Source of the DNA: Spirochaetales bacterium
GTDB lineage: Bacteria; Spirochaetota; Spirochaetia; Treponematales; Treponemataceae
Assembly (NCBI GenBank): GCA_003245785.1
Contig: QKCE01000252.1
Location: forward strand, 1-37,741
Direction of reading: 5' to 3'
Length of the DNA stretch: 37,741 bases
In this document: one piece after another, positions 25,755 to 33,847 of the stretch
Layout: the number at the start of each line of letters is the position of its first letter
Position numbering within the stretch: position 1 is the stretch's first letter
Position numbers and translations under genes: made by a program
Notes under the pieces: generated by a model
The model's database searches: none
What the model saw: the letters and a program-made list of their open reading frames with translations, nothing else
Told to the model about the DNA's origin: nothing

Positions 25755-27839
25755 ATGAAACTCACCGATTCGTTGCTTTTCAAGTTGTTGCCCGCCATGG
25801 GCATACCGACGGTCATCCTCTCGGTCGGCATCGGCTTTTTCGCCTATACGGGCTCTTCGAAACTGCTCGTGGACCAGGTAGAGCGGCTCCTCTCGTCTGA
25901 CTCGGCGAAATTGGCCGAGAACTACGAGAATTGGGTGCTGATGCAATTTGCCCAGCTCGAATCCCTGGCCGCCATGACCGAGATAGACTATTCAGACGAT
26001 ATGTACGCCCGTCTGGCCGACGAGTCCGCGCGTTTGGGATACAATTCCATATCGCCGGCGGATCCGTCGGGGATATTGCACCTTGCGGGGGGAAAAACCG
26101 CGGATCTCTCCCAACGGCCCTACCTCCGTTCCGTACTCTCCACCGGCAAGCCGGCTATTTCCGATCCCGTCTTCAGCGCCGTGGCCGGGGAGGAACACCT
26201 CCTCACCGTCCTGTTCGCCGTCCCCGTCTTCGAGGAAGGAAAACTCGCGAAGGTCCTCATCGGCCAACGGAAGGCCGAATTCCTCAATTCGAACATCTCG
26301 AGCGTCGATTACGGCCCGGGATCCGAAAACTACATGATCAACGGCGCCGGTGTCGTCATTGCCGACACGAACGCCGAAACCGCCAAGGCCAGGGCAAATC
26401 TCCTCGAGACGGCCCGGGAGAGCGGGGAACACGGCGCCCGCGTGACGGTCCTGGAGGAAATGATCGCCGGCCAAAGCGGGGTGAAAAGCTACGAAACGGG
26501 CGCGGGAACCCGATACGTGGGATACGCCCCCGTGAGGGGAATGTCCTGGAGCGTCGCGATCGACGTTCCGGAAGCCACGATTACCGCGCCGCTGGTCAAG
26601 CTTCGCCTTTCCATCGTCATCGTTTCCCTCGGCGCGATCCTGTTTGGCTTGGGCTACTCGCTCGTCGCCGGCCTATCCTTCGTTCGCCCCATCAAATCCC
26701 TCGCGGCCGGTTTCCGCGAGGTCGCGGAAGGCGACGCGGACCTCACGCGACGGCTGCCGTCCAAGGGCAAGGACGAGATTTCCGAGACCGTCTCGAGCTT
26801 CAACGCCTTCGTCGCGAGCCTCCAGGGCATCATACAGTCCCTACGCGCTACCCAGGGGTCCCTGGGAAACATCGGGGAAAACCTTTCCGTCAATTCCGTC
26901 GAATCCGCCAGCGCCATCGGCGAGATAATGGCGAATATCGGGAGCGTACGGAAGCATGCCGATATCCAGCACTCCCAGGCAGGCGAGATGCGGGAGGCGA
27001 TGGGCGATATCTCCGAGGGCATTCACGAACTCGACCGCCTGATCGAAACCCAGGTATCGGGCAGCACGGAAATGGCCGCGTCGATAGAGCAGATGGTCGG
27101 CAACATAGACTCGGTCGCCACTTCGACCGAAAGGATGACGCAGGCCTTCCGATCCCTCGCCGCGGCGGTCAGCGACGGGAAGGCAAAGCAGGTCTCTGCC
27201 GAGGAAAACGCCCTGGGCATCTCCCGGAAATCCGAGCTGCTCAACGACGCAAACCTCGCCATTACCGGCATCGCGGCCCAAACCAACCTATTGGCCATGA
27301 ACGCGGCGATCGAGGCGGCCCACGCGGGTAACGCGGGAAGGGGGTTCAGCGTCGTCGCCGACGAGATCCGCAAGCTATCCGAGCAGGCAAGCGCCCAATC
27401 GAAGGCGATCAACGTCCAGATCAAGGAAATACAGAAGGGTATCGGCACGGTCGTCAGCGCGACGAAGGATTCCACCCAGGTATTCGCCGCCGTCTCGAAC
27501 GGCATCGAGACGACGGGAGACCTCGTGACGGAAATCGAGGGGGCAATGTCCGAACAGCGGAGCGGATCCCGGCAAATCCTCGAGGCCCTCAGGGACCTGA
27601 ACGAGGTAAGCGAATCCGTCAAGGCGAAGGCAGGCGACATGACCGCCTCCTCCGAGCGGGTACGCCTTTCCGTGGACGAGCTCAACGAAACGGCTACCAT
27701 GATCTTCAACAGCATGGACGAAATGACCGCCGGGGCGACCCAGATAAACGTATCGGCTCAGCGCGTGTCGGACCTCTCCCGGGAAACGAACGAGAGCATC
27801 CAGACGATGGCTCGCCAGACCGACAAGTTCAAGGTGTGA
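25755..27839 (+). CDS. Methyl-accepting chemotaxis protein (periplasmic Cache-type sensor)
   Basis: A 694-residue transmembrane chemoreceptor. It has a transmembrane helix at about 8-32, a periplasmic ligand-binding region at about 33-275 that looks like a double Cache domain (YFAY-like openings, [21 protein letters not shown], and [18 protein letters not shown]), a second helix at about 280-302, a HAMP domain at about 303-355 ([20 protein letters not shown]), and a signalling domain whose hairpin tip [20 protein letters not shown] is canonical. The C-terminus has no CheR-tethering pentapeptide. The ligand is unknown; dCache receptors often sense amino acids or other small molecules. cheR and cheB lie 4 kb downstream. 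A terminator follows the stop. Confidence 0.95.
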   Translation: MKLTDSLLFKLLPAMGIPTVILSVGIGFFAYTGSSKLLVDQVERLLSSDSAKLAENYENWVLMQFAQLESLAAMTEIDYSDDMYARLADESARLGYNSISPADPSGILHLAGGKTADLSQRPYLRSVLSTGKPAISDPVFSAVAGEEHLLTVLFAVPVFEEGKLAKVLIGQRKAEFLNSNISSVDYGPGSENYMINGAGVVIADTNAETAKARANLLETARESGEHGARVTVLEEMIAGQSGVKSYETGAGTRYVGYAPVRGMSWSVAIDVPEATITAPLVKLRLSIVIVSLGAILFGLGYSLVAGLSFVRPIKSLAAGFREVAEGDADLTRRLPSKGKDEISETVSSFNAFVASLQGIIQSLRATQGSLGNIGENLSVNSVESASAIGEIMANIGSVRKHADIQHSQAGEMREAMGDISEGIHELDRLIETQVSGSTEMAASIEQMVGNIDSVATSTERMTQAFRSLAAAVSDGKAKQVSAEENALGISRKSELLNDANLAITGIAAQTNLLAMNAAIEAAHAGNAGRGFSVVADEIRKLSEQASAQSKAINVQIKEIQKGIGTVVSATKDSTQVFAAVSNGIETTGDLVTEIEGAMSEQRSGSRQILEALRDLNEVSESVKAKAGDMTASSERVRLSVDELNETATMIFNSMDEMTAGATQINVSAQRVSDLSRETNESIQTMARQTDKFKV

Positions 27840-27866
27840 GCGAGCGGGAACCGATCGTGAAACAAA

Positions 27867-27905
27867 AAAGGCCCGGGGGATAACCCTCGGGCCTTTCGTT
27901 TTCAA
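27867..27905. terminator. Bidirectional rho-independent terminator between the MCP gene and rny
   Basis: A 13-bp stem (AAAGGCCCGGGGG / CCCTCGGGCCTTT, one G-T pair) closes an ATAA loop. It is flanked by an A-run on the left and TTTCGTTTT on the right, so it can end the MCP transcript and, on the minus strand with a six-T tract, the rny transcript. Confidence 0.9.
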
Positions 27906-27938
27906 CATGGTTTCCGGCGTTTACCGCGCGTATTCCAC

Positions 27939-27963
27939 GAAGAAATCGCCGTGCGATTTCTTC
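27939..27963. repeat. Perfect 10-bp inverted repeat downstream of rny
   Basis: GAAGAAATCG and CGATTTCTTC flank a 5-nt loop. It has no U-tract, so it is probably not a terminator; it could be a 3'-end stability hairpin in the rny mRNA. Confidence 0.75.
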
Positions 27964-27967
27964 AAGG

Positions 27968-27990
27968 ATATGCTCGATTAGCGAGCATAT
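27968..27990. repeat. Perfect 9-bp inverted repeat spanning the rny stop codon
   Basis: ATATGCTCG and CGAGCATAT flank a 5-nt loop that contains most of the rny stop codon (TTA on the plus strand). In the mRNA this places the UAA at the tip of a hairpin. Confidence 0.75.
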
Positions 27991-29501
27991 TCCACGATTC
28001 TGGTCTCCCGGATCAGGGTTACGCGGATGCGTCCCGGATACCGGAGGTCGTTCTCGATCTTCTTAGCGATCTCGCGGCCGAGTTCCTTGACTTCCGCGTC
28101 CGCGATCTTCTCGTTGTTCACGAGCACGCGGAGTTCGCGACCGGCCTGGATGGCATATGCCTTCTCGACTCCCTGGAAGCTTTCCGCGATGCTCTCGAGG
28201 TTCTCGAGGCGCTTCACGTAGTTGTCCAGGGTCTCGCGCCGCGCGCCGGGACGGGCCGCGGAGATCGCGTCGGCGATCTGCACGAGCACGGACTCGATGC
28301 AGGAAGGCTCCACGTCGCCGTGGTGGCTCCCGATCGCGTTGATGACCCGGGGGTCCTCGTTCATCTTCCGCGCCATGTCGATGCCGACCTCGGCGTGGTT
28401 CTGGTCCGAATCGTTCTCGGCGCCCTTTCCGATATCGTGGAGGAGCGCGCCGCGCTTCGCGATTTCCCGGTTGGCCCCGACTTCGGCGGCGAGCATTCCG
28501 GCGATCATGGCCACTTCCTTCGAGTGGTACAGCACGTTCTGGCCGTAGCTCGTGCGGAAGTAAAGGCGACCGAGGGCGCGCACGCCTTCCTGGCTCATGT
28601 TGTGAATGCCCAGGTCGAAGAGGACCTTCTCCCCTTCCTCGTAGATTTTCTGGGAAATCTCGCGGGTAACCTTCTGAACGATTTCCTCGATCCGGGCGGG
28701 ATGAATGCGCCCGTCCAGGATGAGCCGTTCGAGGGAAACCTTCGCGATCTCCTTGCGAACCGGGTCGAAGCACGAAATCACGACGGCCTCGGGGGTATCG
28801 TCGATGATCACGTCCACGCCGGTCAGGGTTTCGAGGGTGCGGATATTCCGGCCCTCGCGCCCGATAATGCGGCCTTTCATCTCGTCGCTCGGGAGGCTCA
28901 CCGTCGCGACGGTAATGTCGCTGGTGGTTTCCGTGGCGATCCGCTGGATCGTCGTGACGAGGATGTCGCGGGCCTTCTTGTCGGAGGTGACCTGGGCTTC
29001 CTGTTCGATCTTGTTCAGGAGGGCCTGCGCGTCATGCCGGGCCTCGTTTTCGAGGTCCTTGATGATCAGGCCTTTGGCTTCGTCCGCGGTAAGTCCGGAA
29101 ATTCGTTCCAATTCCAGGCGGTAGCGCTCTTCCTCGCCGAGTAGAAATTTCTCCCGGTCGGAAATAGCCTTATCCTTTTCGACGAATTGCTGCTCGGTTT
29201 TGTCCATCGACTCGCCGCGCTTGTCGAGGGCTTCCTCTTTCTGCGTCAATCGCCGTTCGTAACGCTGGAGCTCTCCCCTGCGTTCCCGATTTTCCCGCTC
29301 CTGCTGGTTTCTTTCTCGAATTAGCTGTTCTTTTGCTTCTAGAAGAATTTCCTTCTTTTGAGCTTCTGCTTCTTTTATAGCATCCTGTTTTACACGTTCC
29401 GCTCTCTGTTCAGATGCAGATAGTTGAAATCTGGCGTACAGCCAGCGAATAGTCCATCCAAGAAATAAACCGGCAGCAGGCTCCATTTTAGTTACTGTCA
29501 C
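27978..29501 (-). CDS. rny: Ribonuclease Y
   Basis: A 507-residue membrane-anchored endoribonuclease that initiates mRNA decay. It has a short N-terminal hydrophobic anchor (GLFLGWTIRWLYA), a long charged coiled coil at about 25-190, a KH domain with MKGRIIGREGRNIRTLE near 205-221, and an HD domain with HSKEVAMIAGMLAAEVG and LLHDIGKG near 335-360. It ends in IRETRIVEYAR, as in other family members. The start is uncertain: GTG 29501 or ATG 29486, neither with a convincing ribosome-binding site; an in-frame TAG just upstream rules out a longer protein. The anchor is therefore shorter than usual. The first about 190 bp are only about 42% GC, against about 58-62% further in. It is flanked by lptB upstream and the shared terminator downstream. 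Confidence 0.95.
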   Translation of the reverse strand: MTVTKMEPAAGLFLGWTIRWLYARFQLSASEQRAERVKQDAIKEAEAQKKEILLEAKEQLIRERNQQERENRERRGELQRYERRLTQKEEALDKRGESMDKTEQQFVEKDKAISDREKFLLGEEERYRLELERISGLTADEAKGLIIKDLENEARHDAQALLNKIEQEAQVTSDKKARDILVTTIQRIATETTSDITVATVSLPSDEMKGRIIGREGRNIRTLETLTGVDVIIDDTPEAVVISCFDPVRKEIAKVSLERLILDGRIHPARIEEIVQKVTREISQKIYEEGEKVLFDLGIHNMSQEGVRALGRLYFRTSYGQNVLYHSKEVAMIAGMLAAEVGANREIAKRGALLHDIGKGAENDSDQNHAEVGIDMARKMNEDPRVINAIGSHHGDVEPSCIESVLVQIADAISAARPGARRETLDNYVKRLENLESIAESFQGVEKAYAIQAGRELRVLVNNEKIADAEVKELGREIAKKIENDLRYPGRIRVTLIRETRIVEYAR

Positions 29502-29506
29502 CTTCT

Positions 29507-29535
29507 ACTTTATCGGTAAACGGGGGGGATGTCAA
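29507..29535 (-). promoter_or_regulatory. rny promoter (TTGACA-17-TAAAGT)
   Basis: A perfect TTGACA with TAAAGT 17 bp downstream on the minus strand. TAAAGT ends 5 nt before GTG 29501 and 20 nt before ATG 29486, so the transcript is leaderless from GTG or has a leader of about 14 nt before ATG. Confidence 0.65.
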
Positions 29536-29609
29536 GAAAAACCTTTCACCGCAAGGACCTAGGAAGGGTAAGTCCGCTACCCCGCCCAGGGAAATCCGCG
29601 GGCGCGGGA

Positions 29610-30338
29610 TTACATCCGGAACTGTTCCCCGAGGTAAACCTGCCGGGCGATTTCCGATTCGAGGATGAAGTCCTTCGAGCCTTCTTCCACGATCTCGCCC
29701 TTGTTGATGACGCAGGCCCGGTCGGTAATTTCCAGCGTATCCCGCACGTTGTGGTCCGTTATGAGGATGCCGATGCCCTGGGTCGCGAGATGCCGGATTA
29801 TGACCTTGATGTCGTGTACGGCGATGGGATCGATCCCGGCGAAAGGCTCGTCGAGAAGCAGGAACCGGGGCTCGATCGCGAGGGAGCGGGCGATTTCCGT
29901 GCGGCGCCGCTCCCCGCCCGACAGCGTATAGGCGGGCTGTGTACGATTGGCGACGATTCCGAATTCGTCGAGAAGGGCGTCGAGGCGACGGAAGCGTTCT
30001 GTTTTCGTCAAATCCTTCCGGGTTTCGAGAATGGCCAGGATGTTCTGCTCCACCGTGAGCTTGCGGAAAACCGAGGCTTCCTGCGGCAGGTAAGAGAGGC
30101 CAGCCCGGGCGCGTTTATACATCGGGAGCCGGGTCACGCAGAGGTCGTTCATCCAGATATCGCCGGAATTCGGGTGAAGGAAGCCGACCACCATGTAAAA
30201 GGTAGTCGTCTTTCCGGCGCCGTTGGGGCCGAGAAGCCCGAGAACTTCGCCGGAACGCATCGAGAAGGTCACGTCCCGGACCGCGTGCTTTTTCCTGAAG
30301 AATTTGTTGAGTCCCTCGACCCTAAGCGTCTCGTTCAC
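29610..30338 (-). CDS. lptB: LPS export system ATP-binding protein LptB
   Basis: A 242-residue cytoplasmic ATPase that powers extraction of lipopolysaccharide-like lipids from the inner membrane with LptFG. Walker A GPNGAGKTT near 37-45, the LptB-typical YLPQEASVFRKLTVEQNI, signature LSGGERRRTEIARSLA near 141-156, LLLDEPFAGIDPIAV and ITDHNVRDTLEITDRA all match the LptB subfamily specifically. The start is GTG 30338, with AAGGAGAGG upstream and a GTGA overlap with the lptA stop. It is the last gene of lptC-lptA-lptB. lptFG and lptD are not in the window. Confidence 0.95.
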   Translation of the reverse strand: MNETLRVEGLNKFFRKKHAVRDVTFSMRSGEVLGLLGPNGAGKTTTFYMVVGFLHPNSGDIWMNDLCVTRLPMYKRARAGLSYLPQEASVFRKLTVEQNILAILETRKDLTKTERFRRLDALLDEFGIVANRTQPAYTLSGGERRRTEIARSLAIEPRFLLLDEPFAGIDPIAVHDIKVIIRHLATQGIGILITDHNVRDTLEITDRACVINKGEIVEEGSKDFILESEIARQVYLGEQFRM

Positions 30339-31081
30339 GGGGTTGCCTCTCCTTCGGGCGGTTGCGCGGACGGCGGGGAGTCCGCCGGCGGCGCCTGTCC
30401 TTGGGTCGAGGCGGGGGGCGTTTGGCCTTCGCCCGCCCGGGCGTCCGGCGCCGCATCCTTCTTGGATTCCTTCAGGGTGCCGCTGACGGCGCCGTCGAGG
30501 GTAATTCGCTCCGTTTCAAGGTCGACGGAAATCCGGTTGGCCCGGAACTCGTCGGCATCCCGGATCACGACCGGTTCCCCGGAGAGGTCCAGGGTCGACA
30601 CGGACCGGCGATACAGCGCGAACCCGGAGGCGCAGCGTATCTTTCGCCTGGTCAGTTTCACGGCGACCTGAAGGATCGCGACCTCGGTTTCGCGGTTATA
30701 GGAGATGAGGGAGGCCTCGGCGGCAACCTCGTTTTTCGCGTCGTCCAGTTTCGCGGTCCCTCGGAGCGTGGCGATCTGGGTGTCCCGGTCGTAATCGACC
30801 TCGTCGCAGGTGAAGGAAAAGCCCTTTTCCGTGTCTTCCCCGGTAACCCCGCCGGTGGCGCGCACGTACCGGAAATCCTTGCCCGAAAGCTCGATTCGCC
30901 CGCCGCGTATCGAGAGGCTCCCCACCCGGACCGAGGCGTTACCCTCGAGAACCGTCGTTTCCCTGGCCTTGCCTGAGGAGCCGCTCATGGAGTCCGCGGA
31001 AAAGGCTATGGCGTCGTCCCCGGCGCCGAAAAGGGGCGACAGGGCCGCCGCGAGGAGTAACGCCCGCAACGCGCGCCTCAT
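30335..31081 (-). CDS. lptA: LptA/OstA-like periplasmic lipid-transport protein
   Basis: A 248-residue exported protein expected to bridge the periplasm in outer-membrane glycolipid export. It has a signal peptide (MRRALRALLLAAALSPLFGA), then OstA-like beta-strand repeats: FSADSMSGSS, TVLEGNASVRVGSLSIRGGRIEL, YVRATGGVTGED, IATLRGTAKLDDAKNEVAAE. A low-complexity Pro/Ala/Glu/Gln tail of about 40 residues follows (from near 205), unusual for LptA. The ORF track starts too far upstream; ATG 31081 overlaps the lptC stop as ATGA and has a GGGGGAAG site. Identity rests on the OstA pattern and its place between lptC and lptB. Confidence 0.82.
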   Translation of the reverse strand: MRRALRALLLAAALSPLFGAGDDAIAFSADSMSGSSGKARETTVLEGNASVRVGSLSIRGGRIELSGKDFRYVRATGGVTGEDTEKGFSFTCDEVDYDRDTQIATLRGTAKLDDAKNEVAAEASLISYNRETEVAILQVAVKLTRRKIRCASGFALYRRSVSTLDLSGEPVVIRDADEFRANRISVDLETERITLDGAVSGTLKESKKDAAPDARAGEGQTPPASTQGQAPPADSPPSAQPPEGEATP

Positions 31082-31647
31082 TCTTCCCCCTCGCCCTGCC
31101 GGACCATCGCCCCGGAAACCGCCGAGGCGAACCGATAGTCCCTTCCGAGGGTATCCGCGAAAAAGCCGGTCCCCTCGACGCTGGACCCGTCGTCCTTCTC
31201 TATGCGGACGACGCCGTCCGCCGTGCCGCGCAGCCGCGAGGTTTTCTTCTCCCACCGGATGTCCGGGGCTTCCAGGGATATGCCGTCCGGCACGTAGCGG
31301 AACCGGGTATCGTCCCCGAGGGTATACACCTTGTTCGCGTCGTCCACCAGCATGGTCCCGGCGGAACCCTCCGCCTCGAGAATGCCGGATCCGTCCGACG
31401 CGTATTGCCGAAAGGCAATCCTCTCGCCCGCCCATACCTGATCCTCGTCGTACATCTCCAGGATTCCCGCGTCTATGACGACGGAAAGGGAACCGTCTTC
31501 GTAGCGGGCCGCGCGGGCGTTTTCGATAACGAGCCCGGGCACGGCGGGGCCGCCGGCGACGTCGGTTCCGTAATTGAAGGAACAGGAGGAAAGGAACGCT
31601 AAGATAGCGGCCGCCGCGAGGGGCGGGAGGGCCTTGGGTCCGGGCAT
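31078..31647 (-). CDS. lptC: LptC-like LPS export ABC transporter periplasmic protein (lipoprotein)
   Basis: A 189-residue protein with an N-terminal hydrophobic segment ending in a lipobox FLSSC (Cys near 22), so it is anchored as a lipoprotein rather than by the plain transmembrane helix of E. coli LptC. The mature part has LptC-type beta-strands (GLVIENARAARYEDGSLSVVIDAGILEMYDED, WAGERIAFRQY, GSAGTMLVDDANKVYTLGDD, LEAPDIRWEKKTSRLRGTADGVVRIEKDDG). It is first in lptC-lptA-lptB. The ATG has no ribosome-binding site but lies 6 nt after a TATAGT with a well-placed -35, the best leaderless case here. It is divergent from cheR. Confidence 0.85.
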   Translation of the reverse strand: MPGPKALPPLAAAAILAFLSSCSFNYGTDVAGGPAVPGLVIENARAARYEDGSLSVVIDAGILEMYDEDQVWAGERIAFRQYASDGSGILEAEGSAGTMLVDDANKVYTLGDDTRFRYVPDGISLEAPDIRWEKKTSRLRGTADGVVRIEKDDGSSVEGTGFFADTLGRDYRFASAVSGAMVRQGEGEE

Positions 31648-31653
31648 GGAACC

Positions 31654-31682
31654 ACTATATCCGGTTCCCGGCAGTTCGTCAA
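31654..31682 (-). promoter_or_regulatory. lptCAB promoter (TTGACG-17-TATAGT), 6 nt before ATG
   Basis: Minus-strand TTGACG and TATAGT with exactly 17 bp between, and TATAGT ending 6 nt (GGTTCC) before the lptC ATG. Transcription should start on the A of ATG. Confidence 0.75.
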
Positions 31683-31695
31683 AATCCCCGACTCA

Positions 31696-31724
31696 TTGAC
31701 AGTGCAAACAAGAGGTCTTAGACT
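31696..31724 (+). promoter_or_regulatory. cheR-cheB promoter (TTGACA-17-TAGACT)
   Basis: A perfect TTGACA with TAGACT 17 bp downstream. The predicted start near 31731 gives a leader of about 35 nt with AGGAG before ATG. The -35 of the divergent lptC promoter is 13 bp away. Confidence 0.65.
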
Positions 31725-31765
31725 TCTTTATAACGGTCTCTCACGACAAGCGGACAGGAGTTTCT

Positions 31766-32581
31766 ATGGCAGATTTTCTCAGCGATGCCGAATTCGACCA
31801 GTATCGCAAATTGATATACGACGAAAGCGGCATCACCTTTTCCGCGACAAACCGGGCCATTCTCGAGAGCCGCCTCAAGGAACGCCTCCGCGACAAGAAG
31901 ATGGAGCACCTGAGCGAATACTACGCCCTTCTCATAAAGGACAAGGAAGAGCTCAAGCTGATGCTCGACTCGGTAACCACCAACCTTACGCGCTTTTTCC
32001 GCAACCAGCCCCATTTCGACGCCCTCATCAATTACGTAATCCCCGAGGTGCTGAAAATCAAGAAGGAACGGGGCGACACCAAGCTCCGCGTCTGGAGCGC
32101 CGGCTGCTCGACGGGGGAAGAACCCTACACCCTCGCCATGATATTCCGCGACAAGCTCCCGCCCTCCGTCGGCGTCGAGATCCTCGCGTCGGACATTTCG
32201 CTCAAGAGCCTGATGGTCGGCAAGGCGGGGTTCTACCCCGAAAGCCGGATCGCGGGGATTCCCGATGGCTACCTCTCCCGGTTCTTCGACCGCTCGAACA
32301 ACGGATACCAGGTGAAGGACGAGATCATGAAGATGATCAGGTTCGACTATCATAACCTGAAAAACGACTCGGGTGCCCGCGGCATCGACATACTGTTTTG
32401 CCGCAACGTTCTCATATATTTCGACGAACCCGCCCAGAAAGGCGTAATCGACCGCTTTTGGGACTCGATGGCCCCGAAATCCTATCTGTTTATCGGCCAC
32501 TCGGAATCGCTTTTCGGGATGAAGACCAAGTTTGAGTTCCTGAAGACCGACTGGGCTTGCCTCTATCAAAAAAACACCTGA
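31766..32581 (+). CDS. cheR: Chemotaxis protein methyltransferase CheR
   Basis: A 271-residue cytoplasmic S-adenosylmethionine-dependent methyltransferase that methylates glutamates on chemoreceptors. The N-terminal helical domain (FDQYRKLIYDESGITFS) precedes TNLTRFFRN near 72-80, the SAM-binding loop VWSAGCSTGEEPYTLAM near 111-127, the beta-subdomain, and DILFCRNVLIYFD near 208-220. It ends soon after GHSESLFG, without extra domains. AGGAG lies 5 nt before ATG. cheB follows after 12 bp, so the two opposing adaptation enzymes form an operon. Confidence 0.96.
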   Translation: MADFLSDAEFDQYRKLIYDESGITFSATNRAILESRLKERLRDKKMEHLSEYYALLIKDKEELKLMLDSVTTNLTRFFRNQPHFDALINYVIPEVLKIKKERGDTKLRVWSAGCSTGEEPYTLAMIFRDKLPPSVGVEILASDISLKSLMVGKAGFYPESRIAGIPDGYLSRFFDRSNNGYQVKDEIMKMIRFDYHNLKNDSGARGIDILFCRNVLIYFDEPAQKGVIDRFWDSMAPKSYLFIGHSESLFGMKTKFEFLKTDWACLYQKNT

Positions 32582-32593
32582 GGAAACAGCCGC

Positions 32594-33820
32594 ATGGATC
32601 CTGTATCTGTACTAATCGTTGACGATTCCGCGTTGATGCGGAGCCTGATCGGAAAAATCGTCGAATCCTCCCCGAGCCTGCGCGTCGCCGACAAGGCGAT
32701 GAACGGTCGTTTCGCGCTCCAAAAGCTCGTCAGGGCGAATCCCGACGTAATCGTATTGGACATCGAAATGCCCGAGATGAACGGCGTGGAGTTCCTGAGG
32801 GAACGCAAGCGGCTCGGGATCGACATTCCCGTGGTCATTCTCTCGAGCATCGCGAAAAACGGGGCGAAGGTGACCATGGAGTGCCTTGAGCTGGGGGCCA
32901 GCGATTTCGTCACCAAACCCTCGGGGGCCGAGTCCGCGGACCTCCATACCGTCGCGAGCCAGCTCGTCGAGCTCCTGGAAGGATACGGCAGCCAGTATCA
33001 GTTCAAGAAAATAGGCGGGACCGCGCGAAAGCTCCCGGTGGACAGGCTACGCGAGTACGACGTGGGAAGGCTGGAGCCGGACCACGCGACAGATAATCAG
33101 CACGCGAGCCTGCCGCCGGAAACCCTGGCGACCCTCTCGACCCGACCGGCCGTCGCGCGGGTCAGGCCGACCGAAGCGCCGAGGCGCCCGGAAGGCCGGC
33201 AGGAGCGCGCGGCGCCCCCGACCCAGACGAGGTCCCCCGGCAATATCGAGATCATCGCGATAGGCATCTCCACCGGCGGGCCCAACGCGTTACGGGAGGT
33301 CTTCGCGAAACTTGACCCGAACCTCCCCCAGCCCATCGTGGTGGTCCAGCACATGCCCGCGGGATTCACCGAGGAATTCGCGAACAGCCTGAACCGGATT
33401 TGCCCGCTGGAGGTGAAGGAGGCGAAGGAAGGCGACCTGGTAAAGCCCGGCCGCGTGCTGATCGCCCCGGGAGACAAGCATATCGAGGTGGAAAAGCGCT
33501 CCCTCGCGACAATCGCCCACCTGACCGACGCGCCGCCGGAAAACGGGCATCGGCCCTCGGCCGACGTGTTGTTCGAATCGGTCCGGAAGGAATACCAGAA
33601 CCACGCGCTGGGAATAATAATGACCGGGATGGGGCGAGACGGCGCCGCGAAGATTACGGCGCTTTTCAAGGAAGGGTCCCGAACCCTCGGCCAGGACGAG
33701 GCGAGCAGCATCGTCTACGGCATGCCGCGGGTCGCGTGGGAATACGGCGGCGTAATGGAGCAGGTGTCACTCTCCAGGATGGCGGAAACGATCAACCGGT
33801 ACGGCAGGGACTACGCCTGA
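32594..33820 (+). CDS. cheB: Chemotaxis response regulator protein-glutamate methylesterase CheB
   Basis: A 408-residue cytoplasmic enzyme that removes receptor methyl groups (and can deamidate glutamines) when phosphorylated. The receiver domain covers about 1-120 (Asp10-Asp11 pocket, phospho-acceptor Asp56 in VIVLDIEMPEMNG, Lys in TKPSG). A long Pro/Arg/Thr-rich linker follows at about 135-215, longer than in E. coli CheB. The catalytic domain has GISTGGPNAL (nucleophile Ser), VVVQHMPAGFTEEF (His) and IMTGMGRDGA (Asp). A short AGGAAA site precedes ATG. It is the second gene of cheR-cheB and converges on the rseC-like gene 27 bp downstream. Confidence 0.97.
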   Translation: MDPVSVLIVDDSALMRSLIGKIVESSPSLRVADKAMNGRFALQKLVRANPDVIVLDIEMPEMNGVEFLRERKRLGIDIPVVILSSIAKNGAKVTMECLELGASDFVTKPSGAESADLHTVASQLVELLEGYGSQYQFKKIGGTARKLPVDRLREYDVGRLEPDHATDNQHASLPPETLATLSTRPAVARVRPTEAPRRPEGRQERAAPPTQTRSPGNIEIIAIGISTGGPNALREVFAKLDPNLPQPIVVVQHMPAGFTEEFANSLNRICPLEVKEAKEGDLVKPGRVLIAPGDKHIEVEKRSLATIAHLTDAPPENGHRPSADVLFESVRKEYQNHALGIIMTGMGRDGAAKITALFKEGSRTLGQDEASSIVYGMPRVAWEYGGVMEQVSLSRMAETINRYGRDYA

Positions 33821-33847
33821 GGCGCGATCCCCGCGGGACCGGAAGGA

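Larger units (their letters stand above)
27921..27997 (-). repeat. Short direct repeat carrying VEYAR-stop beyond the rny stop
   Basis: Positions 27921-27940 and 27978-27997 match at 17 of 20 bases, with an exact 10-bp core TATTCCACGA. Both copies encode Val-Glu-Tyr-Ala-Arg-stop on the minus strand, and the second copy is exactly 19 codons downstream of the first, in the same frame. Confidence 0.8.

Noticed and set aside
25514-25831. N-terminal extension of the TIGR02757 protein
   Set aside because: The sequence is not family-like, overlaps the MCP promoter and start, and GTG 25513 fits the conserved N-terminus.
33821-33847. Terminator between cheB and the rseC-like gene
   Set aside because: Only a 3-4 bp TCCC/GGGA pairing is visible in 27 bp; not supportable.
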